Source: Lactobacillus melliventris (GTDB lineage Bacteria; Bacillota; Bacilli; Lactobacillales; Lactobacillaceae). Taken from it: a stretch of DNA of 64,000 bases. The notes under the pieces were generated by a model. That model was not told where the DNA came from and did not search any database. It saw only the letters and a program-made list of their open reading frames with translations. Each line of letters begins with the position of its first letter. Position 1 is the first letter of the stretch. Positions 44,229-56,440 of the stretch are shown here, piece after piece. The stretch lies in assembly GCF_013346935.1 (NCBI RefSeq), contig NZ_JAAEEB010000009.1, positions 1 to 64,000 on the forward strand, written 5' to 3'. Made by a program: the position numbers and the translations under genes.

Positions 44229-45599
44229 ATGAATAATCAAAAAATTGCTGATTTAGCAAAAAATGTTATTGACACGTTTAATTTACCTAGTTTAGGTGTA
44301 GGCGTTTATCATAAAGGTGAAAGTTACAGTCACGTCTTTGGTGATGCAGAGCAAAATAGTTTGTATCCTTTAGCATCAATTTCAAAAACCTTTTTTGCCA
44401 CTGCAGTTTGCCAATTAGCTGATTCAGGTAAAATTACTTTGGATGACCCGTTAAAAAAATATTGGCCTGATTTCAAACTAAGAGATAAATATGCAGCAGA
44501 CCATTTAACTTGGAGGGATGCTCTAAGTCACCAAAGTGGATTGCCAGCTCATGACTTAATGCGTTTTACTAATATGAACAAGCATGATCTTACTTTAAAA
44601 GAAAAGGCAGAACATGTTGGTTTTTTAGAGCCCAATCATGAACTGCGTTACAAAATGCAGTATAGTAACCTGGTTTTTGCTGTTGCTACATATGCTTTTG
44701 AACAAGCTATTAATCAAGATTATGGTATTTATGAACACGAGCATTTACTGAAGCCTTTGCATTTGAATAATACCTATGTTAATCATCACGAGGCACCACG
44801 TGAAAGAATAGTCAAGCCGTATATTAGAGATAATGACATTACCGAAGAAGTGCCATTTATTGCGCCTGGAAAAGTTGGTGGTGCCAGCAGCATGCTTTCA
44901 ACTATATCTGATTTGCTAACTTGGGCCAAATACCAATTAAAATTGCAAAAAGAAAGCAAAAATAACGCAATGGCTGAGCATTTTCTGCCTCAATCTATTA
45001 TGTCTCCTAGCCGTGCGTATGGCGGCGCAAATTTTGGCGCTTATGGTCTGGGCATGATGATGGAAGATTACCGGGGACATAAATATTTCTACCATAGCGG
45101 TTCATATATTGGCTATTGTTCTTTCATGGGCTTTGTTCCTGACCTTGACTTAGCTTTTGTCTCAACAACAAATATGGATTCAACTGATGCCATTTTTGCT
45201 TTAGCTTATCAAACTATTGATAATGTTCTGGATATTCACGAAACAGACTGGACCAGTAAAATTAAAAAGATAGTTGATAAAAAAGTAGCAATTCGTGAGG
45301 AAAAAATCAGAGAAGAAATAGGGAAAATTCCCCAAAATGTTAATGCAGAAGATAATCTTTTAGGTGATTATGAAAACCCAGGCTATGGTTTAATTACACT
45401 AAAAGAAAAAAATGGTGATTTATTGGTTACCATCGGTAAATGGGACTACCCGGTATTTGTAAATGAAGAAGGCAAAATGTTTGTAGAAGAAAGGCTGTAC
45501 CAGCACGAACTTTTGCCAATTGAACTTCAGGAAAAACAAGTTTTATTATGGACTGACCGCGCACTTAACAAACCAACGGTATTTAAAAAGATAAACTAA
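44229..45599 (+). CDS. Serine hydrolase, class C beta-lactamase/PBP4* fold
   Basis: This 456-residue protein belongs to the beta-lactamase-like serine hydrolases (Pfam Beta-lactamase). The catalytic SxxK is Ser50-I-S-Lys53 (PLASISKTFFA), the Tyr motif is YSN (KMQYSNLVFA), and the third motif is HSGSY (replacing KTG). There is no signal peptide, so it is probably cytoplasmic; it may act as an esterase or D-amino-peptide hydrolase rather than a resistance enzyme. A C-terminal beta-rich domain (about 350-456) follows. The start is the ATG at 44229, behind GAGAGTGA; an in-frame TTG at 44196 has no ribosome site. Confidence 0.88.
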   Translation: MNNQKIADLAKNVIDTFNLPSLGVGVYHKGESYSHVFGDAEQNSLYPLASISKTFFATAVCQLADSGKITLDDPLKKYWPDFKLRDKYAADHLTWRDALSHQSGLPAHDLMRFTNMNKHDLTLKEKAEHVGFLEPNHELRYKMQYSNLVFAVATYAFEQAINQDYGIYEHEHLLKPLHLNNTYVNHHEAPRERIVKPYIRDNDITEEVPFIAPGKVGGASSMLSTISDLLTWAKYQLKLQKESKNNAMAEHFLPQSIMSPSRAYGGANFGAYGLGMMMEDYRGHKYFYHSGSYIGYCSFMGFVPDLDLAFVSTTNMDSTDAIFALAYQTIDNVLDIHETDWTSKIKKIVDKKVAIREEKIREEIGKIPQNVNAEDNLLGDYENPGYGLITLKEKNGDLLVTIGKWDYPVFVNEEGKMFVEERLYQHELLPIELQEKQVLLWTDRALNKPTVFKKIN

Positions 45600-45601
45600 A
45601 A

Positions 45602-45677
45602 AGCCTAACTTTTTCAAAATTAAAGCTAGGCTCAGAATATTTTCTAGGCAACCAGCTTGATTAAAAGCTGGTTTTTT
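45602..45677. terminator. Double terminator between two convergent hydrolase genes
   Basis: A first hairpin pairs AGCCTAACTTT with AAAGCTAGGCT (45602-45632). A second pairs ACCAGCTT with AAGCTGGT (45651-45671) and is followed by seven T on the plus strand; the last bases touch the stop of the minus-strand gene. Together they separate the two genes. Confidence 0.8.
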
Positions 45678-46456
45678 TATTTAATATGTGAACTAATCCA
45701 TGGCACAACTTTACCTATTAGCTCATTAAGCTTGGTAAAATCGCCAGTTGCAACATTATAAGTATGATTTGCATTTTCTACAGTAAAAGAATCTACATTA
45801 GTCATATGACAATTTTTAATAAAGTTTAAGCTAATATTGGGGTCTAAAGTTGGATCACTGGTGCATACTTCAACTAAAATCGGATTTTTAAAGTTTTTAA
45901 TGTTATCATTCAAAGTTGTTTTCAATTCGTCAAAGAATCTGCGGTATACGAGTTCAACACCACCGCTACTAGTATGAACAATGCAGTAGCCTAAATTATC
46001 CATTTCAAATTTATCATATGCCATTTCCAATGGTTCTGAAGTATTAATCGCACCATTTAAAGAAACTATGATTTTAGCTGGTAAATCTGAGCAGGTAAAT
46101 ACTAAACGGCCACCAAGACTATGACCCAACAAGCCAACATTATTTTCTGCAACATACGGTAAATTTTGTAAATAGCTAAAGCTGGCCTTGACTTCTTCTG
46201 TCATTACTTTCATACCATAATTTTCTCTAGAATATAGGTTCTCACCCATACTGCATAAATCAATTCTAGCTGCTACTATTCCTGCCTCAACTATTTTTTT
46301 ACTGATTCTTGCCAGCATATGATTATCATTGTTTCTAGAGGACATGAAGCCATGAACCAACAACATAGCCGGAAATTTATCTCCATTATCTGGAATATCA
46401 ATCTGTATCGGCACTTCATGATCAATGCACTTTAAAAACCTTAATTCTTCACGCAC
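45677..46456 (-). CDS. Alpha/beta hydrolase, probable esterase
   Basis: This is a 259-residue alpha/beta hydrolase. The oxyanion loop is LLVHGFMSSRNNDN, the nucleophile elbow GLLGHSLGGRL, and the His lies in NANHTYNVATGDF. The layout resembles lactobacillar cinnamoyl (feruloyl) esterases, but the substrate is unproven. The start is GTG at 46456, with AAGGAG 10 bases upstream. It is alone on the minus strand. Confidence 0.85.
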   Translation of the reverse strand: MREELRFLKCIDHEVPIQIDIPDNGDKFPAMLLVHGFMSSRNNDNHMLARISKKIVEAGIVAARIDLCSMGENLYSRENYGMKVMTEEVKASFSYLQNLPYVAENNVGLLGHSLGGRLVFTCSDLPAKIIVSLNGAINTSEPLEMAYDKFEMDNLGYCIVHTSSGGVELVYRRFFDELKTTLNDNIKNFKNPILVEVCTSDPTLDPNISLNFIKNCHMTNVDSFTVENANHTYNVATGDFTKLNELIGKVVPWISSHIK

Positions 46457-46507
46457 GTCAATTATCTCCTTGTGTAAGTTTTTTAGTTGTAAAATACAAT
46501 ATATAGT

Positions 46508-46528
46508 ATACTATTATTTAAATAGTAT
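46508..46528. promoter_or_regulatory. Inverted repeat upstream of the esterase gene
   Basis: ATACTATT and AATAGTAT pair perfectly around a 5-base centre, 52 bp before the GTG start of the alpha/beta hydrolase, in an A+T-rich promoter region. It looks like an operator for a dimeric repressor. No regulator gene is adjacent. Confidence 0.4.
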
Positions 46529-46718
46529 AAATGTATATAACTACTTTTTGACACACTAAACAAATTTTTTATACAAAACATGAAAAATTGGAGTTTTTAA
46601 TAATCTAACTATTCATATTAATAAGATTCAGAATTTTAGTAATGACCTTATTGGCTGTTATTGGGTAACGGATCTAATTGCAATCAATCTTTTTCATATA
46701 AAAAGTGATAGATTATCA

Positions 46719-50032
<3,314 letters not shown>

Positions 50033-50098
50033 CTGTAAATCCTCCCTTAATTAATGATTTATCAATTGAAGCCGGCTTTCATATTGACAAAATAATAT

Positions 50099-50125
50099 TA
50101 ATTTATGGGAACGTTCCCATGTCAA
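50099..50125 (-). promoter_or_regulatory. bglP promoter with LacI-type operator
   Basis: On the minus strand TTGACA (50120-50125) is followed directly by a perfect 16-bp palindrome, ATGGGAACGTTCCCAT (50105-50120), and an A+T-rich -10 candidate (TAATAT or ATTAAT, about 17-19 bp from the -35). The repressor would therefore occupy the spacer. The palindrome has the CG centre typical of LacI/CcpA-family sites. Confidence 0.85.
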
Positions 50126-50130
50126 GAAAA

Positions 50131-50167
50131 AAATAAAGTTATTCAATAAAATTGAATAACTTTATTT
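50131..50167 (-). terminator. Terminator of the LacI regulator gene
   Basis: Perfect 17-bp arms (50131-50147 and 50151-50167) surround an AAA/TTT loop and run into seven T on the minus strand. The hairpin overlaps the regulator's stop codon and ends only a few bases before the bglP -35 box, so the two units are packed with no spare DNA. Confidence 0.9.
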
Positions 50168-51128
50168 AGCAGGTTTTTCTAATTATCATTTTAGGCTGAA
50201 TTGTTATTTTCTTAAATTCTGTGTTTTCCAATCTACATATAATTTTATTCATGTCATTTTTAATTTGAAGTGAAAGAAACGAGTCAATAGTTGATATTTC
50301 CATGTATTTACCGTAATCACTATTATCAAAACCAAAAACCTTAACATCAGTAGGTATCCTTTTTTTATACTTACGTAAAGTTGAAATGAAACCAGCTGCT
50401 ACATAATCAGAATAAGCTATAACGGCTTCAGGTGGGTCTTCAAGTTTTAAATACTCCATGGCCGCACTTTCACCTGCACCTGTTTGTTCTGAATAAAAAA
50501 CCTCCCAAGAATCAAATTTTGAATTTTCCAATTTAAATTCCTTTATTGCTTTTATTCTCGCCTTTGTATTATTTTTTCTTGGGTCATTAAGAATATGACC
50601 TACCGAAATATCTCCATAACGATTTTTTAAATATTTGAGTATGTCTTTGTATAAAGGATAATGGTCAATGTATGATGAATAAATATTTTTACTATCTATT
50701 CTCCTCCAAGTCACAATTGGTCCATATTGAGAAAATTCAGCAATTTTTTTCCAACTATTGCGATTGGCCACAAAAAATAGCGCATCCAAACCATGAAGTT
50801 TAAACTCTTTCAAGATTAAAAGTTCTTCTTGCTTATTACGAGTAAAATATACTGCAATTTTAAAACCTTTTTTTTGTACATAATGTGTTACCAAATCAAG
50901 TAGTTGCCCAACTTCAGGATAATATGTTTTAGCAACAAATCCTATTGTTTTCGTACTTTGTTCTACCAGTTGTCTAGCTAATATAGAAGGAACATAACCC
51001 AACTTTTTAGCCGATTGTAACACCTTTTTTCTACTTGCTTTTGAAACATAACCATTACCTGTGAACACCCTTGAGACGGTTGATTTTGAAACTCCAGCAA
51101 GTCGTGCAACATCAAAAATATTTGACAT
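50166..51128 (-). CDS. LacI-family transcriptional regulator
   Basis: This 320-residue repressor has the LacI helix-turn-helix (NIFDVARLAGVSKSTVSRVF) and hinge (ILARQLVEQ), then a periplasmic-binding-like sensor domain (about 60-320: TIGFVAKTYYPEVGQLL, DALFFVANRN, AVIAYSDYVAAGF, KVFGFDNSDYG). It most likely controls bglP and the glucosidase through the palindrome just downstream of its own gene. The inducer is unknown but should be a beta-glucoside or its phosphate. The gene lies 40 bp after the aldo-keto reductase, with no terminator visible between. Confidence 0.92.
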   Translation of the reverse strand: MSNIFDVARLAGVSKSTVSRVFTGNGYVSKASRKKVLQSAKKLGYVPSILARQLVEQSTKTIGFVAKTYYPEVGQLLDLVTHYVQKKGFKIAVYFTRNKQEELLILKEFKLHGLDALFFVANRNSWKKIAEFSQYGPIVTWRRIDSKNIYSSYIDHYPLYKDILKYLKNRYGDISVGHILNDPRKNNTKARIKAIKEFKLENSKFDSWEVFYSEQTGAGESAAMEYLKLEDPPEAVIAYSDYVAAGFISTLRKYKKRIPTDVKVFGFDNSDYGKYMEISTIDSFLSLQIKNDMNKIICRLENTEFKKITIQPKMIIRKTC

Positions 51129-51168
51129 AATCTATAATTAAATCCATTTCATGAATATTTGTAATGTT

Positions 51169-52032
51169 TTATCTTTTTCCGCCAAAAACTGGAAAATGAC
51201 TGGCAGAGCCATAATCAAAACTATTAATATTTTCCAAAGTAGCCATATCATCTTCACTTATTTCAAAATTCAATTCTGAATTTTGTTTCATATGTTCTGG
51301 ATTGACAGACTTAGGTAAAACTACGGTATTAAGTTGCCAATCATAACGAATACAAAGTTGTGCAACTGAAACATGATATTTTTCTGCCATTTTTTGAATT
51401 ACTGTATTATTTAAAGCTTCACCATGCGCAACAGGTGAAAAAGACTCAACTATAATATTTTGCTGCTGACAAAAATCAATTAGCTTTTTAGGTGTTGCAC
51501 CAATATGACAAAGAATTTGATTAACCATAGGCTTAACATCACTATTGTCAATTAAGTTCTGCAAGTCTTCTGGTTGAAAACTAGAAACTCCAATAGCACG
51601 CAATTTTCCTTCTTTCAAAGCGTCTTCTAAAGCGCGCCAAGTTTCTAAGTTACCTGCAAAATGCCGATCATCAGATTGGTTTACCTCTTTCCATGGCTGC
51701 GGATTATGGATAATCATCATATCTAAATAATCAAGATCCATTCGCAAAAGAGTTTCATCAATAGATTTTTTAGCTTTTTGATAGTCTTTAATTTCAGCCT
51801 CTACTTTTGAGTTAACAAAAATTTGGTCACGAGCAATACCTGAATTTTTAATCCCCTGACCTACTCCACTCTCGTTATGATAAGCTTGAGCAGTATCAAG
51901 ATGCCTATAGCCCATTTTTAAAGCAGATTCGACTGGTAAAGCCACTTCACTATCGGGAATTTTCCAAGTTCCCAATGCCAGTTTAGGGATCTTTACCCCA
52001 TTATTAAGTGTAAATGTTTCTTCAAAAATCAT
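51169..52032 (-). CDS. Aldo/keto reductase
   Basis: This 287-residue AKR uses NADPH to reduce aldehydes and ketones. The tetrad residues are visible: Asp and Tyr in DTAQAYHNE, Lys in VNSKVEAE and His in MIIHNPQPW. The cofactor region contains VLPKSVNPEHMKQN. It resembles the 2,5-diketo-D-gluconate reductase-type group. The start at 52032 has GGAGGG upstream. It may be co-transcribed with the LacI regulator. A possible promoter (agTTGACT, 19 bp, TATACT) lies upstream. Confidence 0.92.
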   Translation of the reverse strand: MIFEETFTLNNGVKIPKLALGTWKIPDSEVALPVESALKMGYRHLDTAQAYHNESGVGQGIKNSGIARDQIFVNSKVEAEIKDYQKAKKSIDETLLRMDLDYLDMMIIHNPQPWKEVNQSDDRHFAGNLETWRALEDALKEGKLRAIGVSSFQPEDLQNLIDNSDVKPMVNQILCHIGATPKKLIDFCQQQNIIVESFSPVAHGEALNNTVIQKMAEKYHVSVAQLCIRYDWQLNTVVLPKSVNPEHMKQNSELNFEISEDDMATLENINSFDYGSASHFPVFGGKR

Positions 52033-52163
52033 AATTTTTCCCTCCTTATGCCTTTTCTTGAGTATAACGCTTAACTTCATGTTTAAGTCAATCATTTTTC
52101 ATTTAGATTTTTAAAACTTTTTTAGTTACAATTTAGTTTAAATAGATAAAAGAAGGCAAATTT

Positions 52164-52733
52164 ATGAAATATGTTTACTTAATGCGTCACGGACAAACTT
52201 TGTTTAATGTCCAACACAAGATTCAGGGCTTTTGTGATTCACCACTGACCTCTCTGGGAATTAAACAAGCACAAACTACAAAAAAAGAATATTTTGAAAA
52301 TGAACAGATTACTTTAGAAGAAGCACATTGCTCCACTTCTGAAAGGGCGATAGATACTTTAAAGTTAGTCACCAATTTGCCCTTTAAAACTCATAAAGAT
52401 TTACGAGAATGGAATTTTGGTGCGTATGAAGGTGAAGGAGAGCACCTTAATCCGCCTTTACCATACAAAGATTTTTTTGTTCAGTTTGGTGGAGAATCTC
52501 AAGAACAAGTAGTTGCCAGAATTAATAAAGCAATTACAGAAATCACAGAATTTTCTTGCCATAAACAGATTTTAATTGTCTCCCATGGAGGTGCTATAGC
52601 TAATTTCTATAGGAAATGGGAAGAATACAATACATTTAAGCGAAAAGATCACATTCGGAATTGTGCCGTTTTAAAATATGAATATGAAGATGGTATTTTT
52701 CGTTTGCAGTCAATATTTAATCCTAGCTGCTAA
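52164..52733 (+). CDS. Histidine phosphatase family protein
   Basis: This 189-residue phosphoglycerate mutase-like phosphatase has the catalytic RHG (Arg8-His9-Gly10 in LMRHGQTLFN), the second Arg in STSERAID, the Glu in REWNFGAYEG and the second His in LIVSHGGAIANFY. The substrate is unknown; it could act on small phosphorylated metabolites. AGAAGG precedes the ATG. It converges on fba with a shared terminator. Confidence 0.92.
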   Translation: MKYVYLMRHGQTLFNVQHKIQGFCDSPLTSLGIKQAQTTKKEYFENEQITLEEAHCSTSERAIDTLKLVTNLPFKTHKDLREWNFGAYEGEGEHLNPPLPYKDFFVQFGGESQEQVVARINKAITEITEFSCHKQILIVSHGGAIANFYRKWEEYNTFKRKDHIRNCAVLKYEYEDGIFRLQSIFNPSC

Positions 52734-52741
52734 AATAAGCA

Positions 52742-52780
52742 AAAAAGGGAGATCAACCTAAACAGTTGATCTCCCTTTAC
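52742..52780. terminator. Bidirectional terminator between phosphatase and fba
   Basis: GGGAGATCAAC and GTTGATCTCCC form a strong 11-bp stem with a 7-base loop, flanked by A and T runs, so it works for both the plus-strand phosphatase gene and the minus-strand fba gene. Confidence 0.92.
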
Positions 52781-52792
52781 TTAATTATCAAT

Positions 52793-53707
52793 TTATTCCA
52801 AATTCAATGAACTCTTATCAAAACCAGCTGACTTAATCTTGTCATCAATTGATGGAGTACCAAGCCAAGTGATCATTTCCTTCATTGAAGCTGTAATTGC
52901 TTCAGTACCAGGAAGAAGGAGCTTACGAGGGTCATAACCCTTGTTGTCTTTGTCTTCATCTTTGTGGGCTTCAAAGTACTTACGAGTAGCAGCTTGGAAA
53001 GCCAATTGGAATTCAGTGTTAATGTTAACTTTAGAAATTCCAAGGGAAATAGCCTTCTTAACTTGGTCTTCAGGAATACCTGAACCACCGTGTAAAACTA
53101 GTGGTACAGAAACTGCATCAGCAATTTCCTTTAAGCGATCAAAGTTTAGACCTTTCCAGCCTTCTGGGTAAACGCCGTGAATGTTACCAATACCACAAGC
53201 AAGTTTGTCAACTCCTGCGGCTACGAAAGTTTTTGCGTCTTCAACAGATGCTAATTCACCACCATCGGCTCCTTGGTTTTCACCAATTTTACCAATTTCA
53301 GCTTCAACTGAAATACCGCGTTCATGAGCCAACTTAACGATTTCCTTGGTTTTAGCTAAGTTCTCTTCAGTTGGTAAAGCATGACCATCAAACATAACGG
53401 ATGAGTAACCAAGAGCAATACATTCTTTAGCAGCTTCAAAGCTACCATGGTCTAAGTTCAATACAACTGGAACAGAAATGTCCATTGCATCCATTTCATC
53501 TTCAACTAAGTCTTTAGCAACTTTATAGCCACCCATGTACTTAGCTGCACCCATAGAAACCTGAATTAAAACCGGAGTTCTAGTTTCTTCAGCTGCTTGC
53601 AAAATTGCACGTGTCCATTCCAAGTTGTTAGTGTTATAAGCACCTACTGCATAATGGTTTTTACGAGCATCCTTAAAGATTTGATTACCATTATCTAAAT
53701 ATGCCAT
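52793..53707 (-). CDS. fba: Fructose-bisphosphate aldolase, class II
   Basis: This glycolytic enzyme splits fructose 1,6-bisphosphate to dihydroxyacetone phosphate and glyceraldehyde 3-phosphate, using zinc. The 304-residue protein has the signature VVLNLDHGSFEAAKE (zinc His in DHG), SVEAEIGKIG, CGIGNIHGVYPEG and VLHGGSGIPEDQ, with NINTEFQLAF at the phosphate site. AGGAGG is well spaced before the ATG. A likely promoter is TTGTTC (53763-53768), an 18-bp spacer and TACAAT (53739-53744). Confidence 0.97.
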   Translation of the reverse strand: MAYLDNGNQIFKDARKNHYAVGAYNTNNLEWTRAILQAAEETRTPVLIQVSMGAAKYMGGYKVAKDLVEDEMDAMDISVPVVLNLDHGSFEAAKECIALGYSSVMFDGHALPTEENLAKTKEIVKLAHERGISVEAEIGKIGENQGADGGELASVEDAKTFVAAGVDKLACGIGNIHGVYPEGWKGLNFDRLKEIADAVSVPLVLHGGSGIPEDQVKKAISLGISKVNINTEFQLAFQAATRKYFEAHKDEDKDNKGYDPRKLLLPGTEAITASMKEMITWLGTPSIDDKIKSAGFDKSSLNLE

Positions 53708-53804
53708 TAAATATACCTCCTAATAAACTTACAGTCATATTGTATCGTATTAATTAAGCATTGAACAATCTTTTATTTGATGAAAACGTTATTTTTGAAA
53801 ATTT

Positions 53805-55490
53805 TTACATTTCTTTAGGAGCATTGACACCTAATAGTCGCAAAGCCTCGGTTAAGACAATTGAGGTTGCTTGAACTAATGCCAATCGAGCACTTATTTG
53901 ATCATTATCAACCAACACTTTGACATTAGCATAATATTTATTAAACTTCTTGGCTAAATCAAGTGCATATTTAGCAATAATTGACGGTTCAAACTTAGCA
54001 CTGCTGCGAGCAATGATACGAGGGAAGTCGGCCAAAGATTTAGCAACTCCAAAAGACCAGTTATCATCTATCTTTATATTAGAAAGACCAGGTTTATGTC
54101 CTTGTTCAGCAGCCTTACGCAAAACGCTTTGAGCACGCGCGTTTGTGTATTGCACGTAGGGACCAGTATCTCCTTCAAAACGGACAACTTCGTCAAGATC
54201 AAAATCAAAGTTTTCAGTCCGCTCGTTTTTCAAATCGTGGAAAATTACTGCTCCAACTCCCACATCATGAGCGACCTGGTCTTTATTAGCTAAATCAGGG
54301 TTCTTTTGCTCAATTTGCTTTTGCGCCAAGTTAACAGCATCCTGTAAAACCTGATCAAGGAAAACTACATTCCCTTTTCTAGTAGAAAGCTTTTTACCAT
54401 TTTGAGTAATTAAGCCGAAAGGAACATGATAAATTTCGTCAGCCCAATCATAGCCCATTTTCTTCAGAACGGTTTTTAACTCCACAAAATGCTGGGACTG
54501 CTCATTACCGACAACATAAAGCATTTTGACAAAATGATACGTATTTTGACGATAAATGGCTGCTGCCAAATCACGTGTTAAGTAAATACTAGTGCCGTCA
54601 GACTTCACAATCAAAGCTGGATTTTCATCTTTACCCATGTCAACAACTTGTGCACCGCGAGATTCATGCAAAAGTCCTTTTTCTTTTAATTCATCAATAA
54701 CCGGCTGCATCTTATCATTAAAGAAAGCTTCGCCTTTATAAGAATCAAAAGTTACACCGAGTTCTTTATAAATACGATTAAAATCAGTTAGAGATACGTC
54801 CCGGAACCATTGCCATAATTTAACTGCTTCGGGATCGCCATCTTCTAATTTTTTAAACCAAGCACGTCCTTCATCATCCAGTTCTGGATGTTTTTCAGCC
54901 TCTTTGTGAAATTTTACGTAGTACTTAAACAAATTCATGATGGGGTCTTTTTTCACATCTTCTTCAACGCCCCAATGCTTATAAGCAGCAATTAATTTTC
55001 CAAATTGAGTGCCGTAGTCACCTAAATAATTAATTTTGATAGGCGTATAGCCAACTTTTGTCAAAGTTTTAGCAATTGAATTACCAATCACAGTCGACCT
55101 TAAATGGCCCATAGACATTGGCTTGGCAATATTAGGGCTAGACATATCGATCGGGACATTGCCCTTTCCTAAGTTTTGATCCCCAAAGTGCTCTTTTTGC
55201 TGCAAAATTTCTGCAAGAGTTTGCGAGATCAATCTGCTATGATCTATTGAAAAGTTAACGTATGGACCTACAGCTGTGATAGATGCAAAATCAGTGCTCT
55301 TTAGCTCACTGGCAATATTTTGTGCAATAACTGCAGGATTTTTGTGTTCCACTTTTGCCAAAGCAAAGGCTGGAAATGCATAGTCACCCATCTTTTCATT
55401 TTTGGGCCTTTCAATTAACGAACTGATTTGCTCTTTGGAAAGGTCAACCTGTCCAGCAACCAACTCGACAACCTTGTCTTTAAAATCCAT
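53805..55490 (-). CDS. argS: Arginine--tRNA ligase
   Basis: ArgRS charges tRNA-Arg. The 561-residue class I enzyme has the N-terminal Add1 domain, the HIGH-type motif as SMGHLRST (Ser in place of the first His, also known in other Firmicute ArgRS), the KMSKS-equivalent GKKLSTRKGN and a C-terminal anticodon domain ending with Met (LLGVNAPKEM), as usual. AGGAGG precedes the ATG. It is under T-box control. Confidence 0.97.
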   Translation of the reverse strand: MDFKDKVVELVAGQVDLSKEQISSLIERPKNEKMGDYAFPAFALAKVEHKNPAVIAQNIASELKSTDFASITAVGPYVNFSIDHSRLISQTLAEILQQKEHFGDQNLGKGNVPIDMSSPNIAKPMSMGHLRSTVIGNSIAKTLTKVGYTPIKINYLGDYGTQFGKLIAAYKHWGVEEDVKKDPIMNLFKYYVKFHKEAEKHPELDDEGRAWFKKLEDGDPEAVKLWQWFRDVSLTDFNRIYKELGVTFDSYKGEAFFNDKMQPVIDELKEKGLLHESRGAQVVDMGKDENPALIVKSDGTSIYLTRDLAAAIYRQNTYHFVKMLYVVGNEQSQHFVELKTVLKKMGYDWADEIYHVPFGLITQNGKKLSTRKGNVVFLDQVLQDAVNLAQKQIEQKNPDLANKDQVAHDVGVGAVIFHDLKNERTENFDFDLDEVVRFEGDTGPYVQYTNARAQSVLRKAAEQGHKPGLSNIKIDDNWSFGVAKSLADFPRIIARSSAKFEPSIIAKYALDLAKKFNKYYANVKVLVDNDQISARLALVQATSIVLTEALRLLGVNAPKEM

Positions 55491-55504
55491 TTTTCCCTCC
55501 TAAA

Positions 55505-55712
55505 TGCCAAAAAAAGTCTCTCCTTCACTAACTTGAAGAAGAGACGAGAATAACCCGCGGTACCACTCTTTTTGATACAAAGTATCCGCTTATTAAATTT
55601 TCTAATTGGTCGGTTAGACACGCCTTCAGTCATTTTTCCAGCCTGACTCTCATCAATCTCAAGCTCGCTATATTGGAAAAAATGCCTACTACTTCTAACT
55701 ACTTTCATCAAA
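55505..55712 (-). promoter_or_regulatory. T-box leader of argS
   Basis: The T-box sequence AGAGTGGTACCGCGGG is at 55554-55569 (minus). The terminator follows: arms GTCTCTTCTTC and GAAGGAGAGAC (about 55516-55545) with a T run at 55509-55515. An upstream structured stretch (55590-55712) should hold Stem I; a CGT codon in it could be the specifier, but I did not fix it. Uncharged tRNA-Arg should raise argS expression. Confidence 0.9.
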
Positions 55713-55714
55713 TG

Positions 55715-55743
55715 ATTATAACAGCAAATAATGTCTGCGCCAA
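55715..55743 (-). promoter_or_regulatory. argS promoter
   Basis: On the minus strand TTGGCG (55738-55743), a 17-bp spacer and a perfect TATAAT (55715-55720) lie just ahead of the argS T-box and just after the L,D-transpeptidase stop. Confidence 0.75.
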
Positions 55744-55748
55744 ATTTT

Positions 55749-56396
55749 TTAGTTATTTTTGATAATTACCTTTGTGCCGGCAGGAATGTTTTCAACCAAC
55801 CAACGTGAGTCGGGAACGCTTAACCTGATGCAACCGTGAGAAGCAGGCTTAACTCCCAACTTTTCAGCCTCTTTAATGTTGTATTTGCCATTACTTTTTG
55901 TCGGAACCGAATGAAAAAGATAAACATTTTCCTTGTCCCAGCTGGTCCAGTTATTAGCGCCCTCGTTTAATTCAGGATTATAAAAAGAATCTCCACGATC
56001 ATACTTTATTTTGTATGTTCCGGTTGGTGTTAACGATTTATTCTTTTTAAAAAGTCCTGCACTCGCTAACATGGTATATATTCTTTGATTGCCACGTAAA
56101 ACATAAACACGATTACCTTTAAGCGATACTCTAATTTTCAAATTGTTTTCAGAATGCTTTATTTTGGGATAAGGCTTAGTTTCACTCGCTTTTTTCCAAT
56201 TGAAAGGAGAACGCAAGTCTTTAGGGTCTTGATAAGGACGGTAAGATGCAGCAGTTTTTATAACCACTGTTTTCTTGGCATCCTTAGTTTTATTATCCAT
56301 TTTGGGCTGAGTAGGCATGAAAACCCGCGCAAGACTGATAGCGCATATTAGAATAATACAAAAAGCAGTAAGAACTTTTAATAGACTTTTTTTCAT
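55749..56396 (-). CDS. L,D-transpeptidase (YkuD family)
   Basis: This 215-residue cell-wall enzyme has an N-terminal membrane anchor or signal (about 5-28) and a YkuD domain (about 80-215) with the catalytic HGCIRLSVPDSRW (His and Cys). It forms 3-3 cross-links or anchors proteins to peptidoglycan. The ATG at 56396 is preceded by GGAGA at about 12 bases; an upstream in-frame TTG lacks a site. It follows nnrD and dacA in one operon, linking two wall-modifying genes. Confidence 0.9.
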   Translation of the reverse strand: MKKSLLKVLTAFCIILICAISLARVFMPTQPKMDNKTKDAKKTVVIKTAASYRPYQDPKDLRSPFNWKKASETKPYPKIKHSENNLKIRVSLKGNRVYVLRGNQRIYTMLASAGLFKKNKSLTPTGTYKIKYDRGDSFYNPELNEGANNWTSWDKENVYLFHSVPTKSNGKYNIKEAEKLGVKPASHGCIRLSVPDSRWLVENIPAGTKVIIKNN

Positions 56397-56440
56397 ATAA
56401 TAACTTTTCTCCAAATCATATTTGTGTTTCAACGGAAAAT

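Noticed and set aside
44229..45599. Serine hydrolase considered as a true beta-lactamase
   Set aside because: It lacks a signal peptide and the KTG triad, and has an extra domain; the fold is shared by many esterases.
53101..53337. A plus-strand frame opposite fba
   Set aside because: Fba is complete and highly conserved; the opposite frame arises from codon bias and shows low-complexity Gln/Leu repeats.
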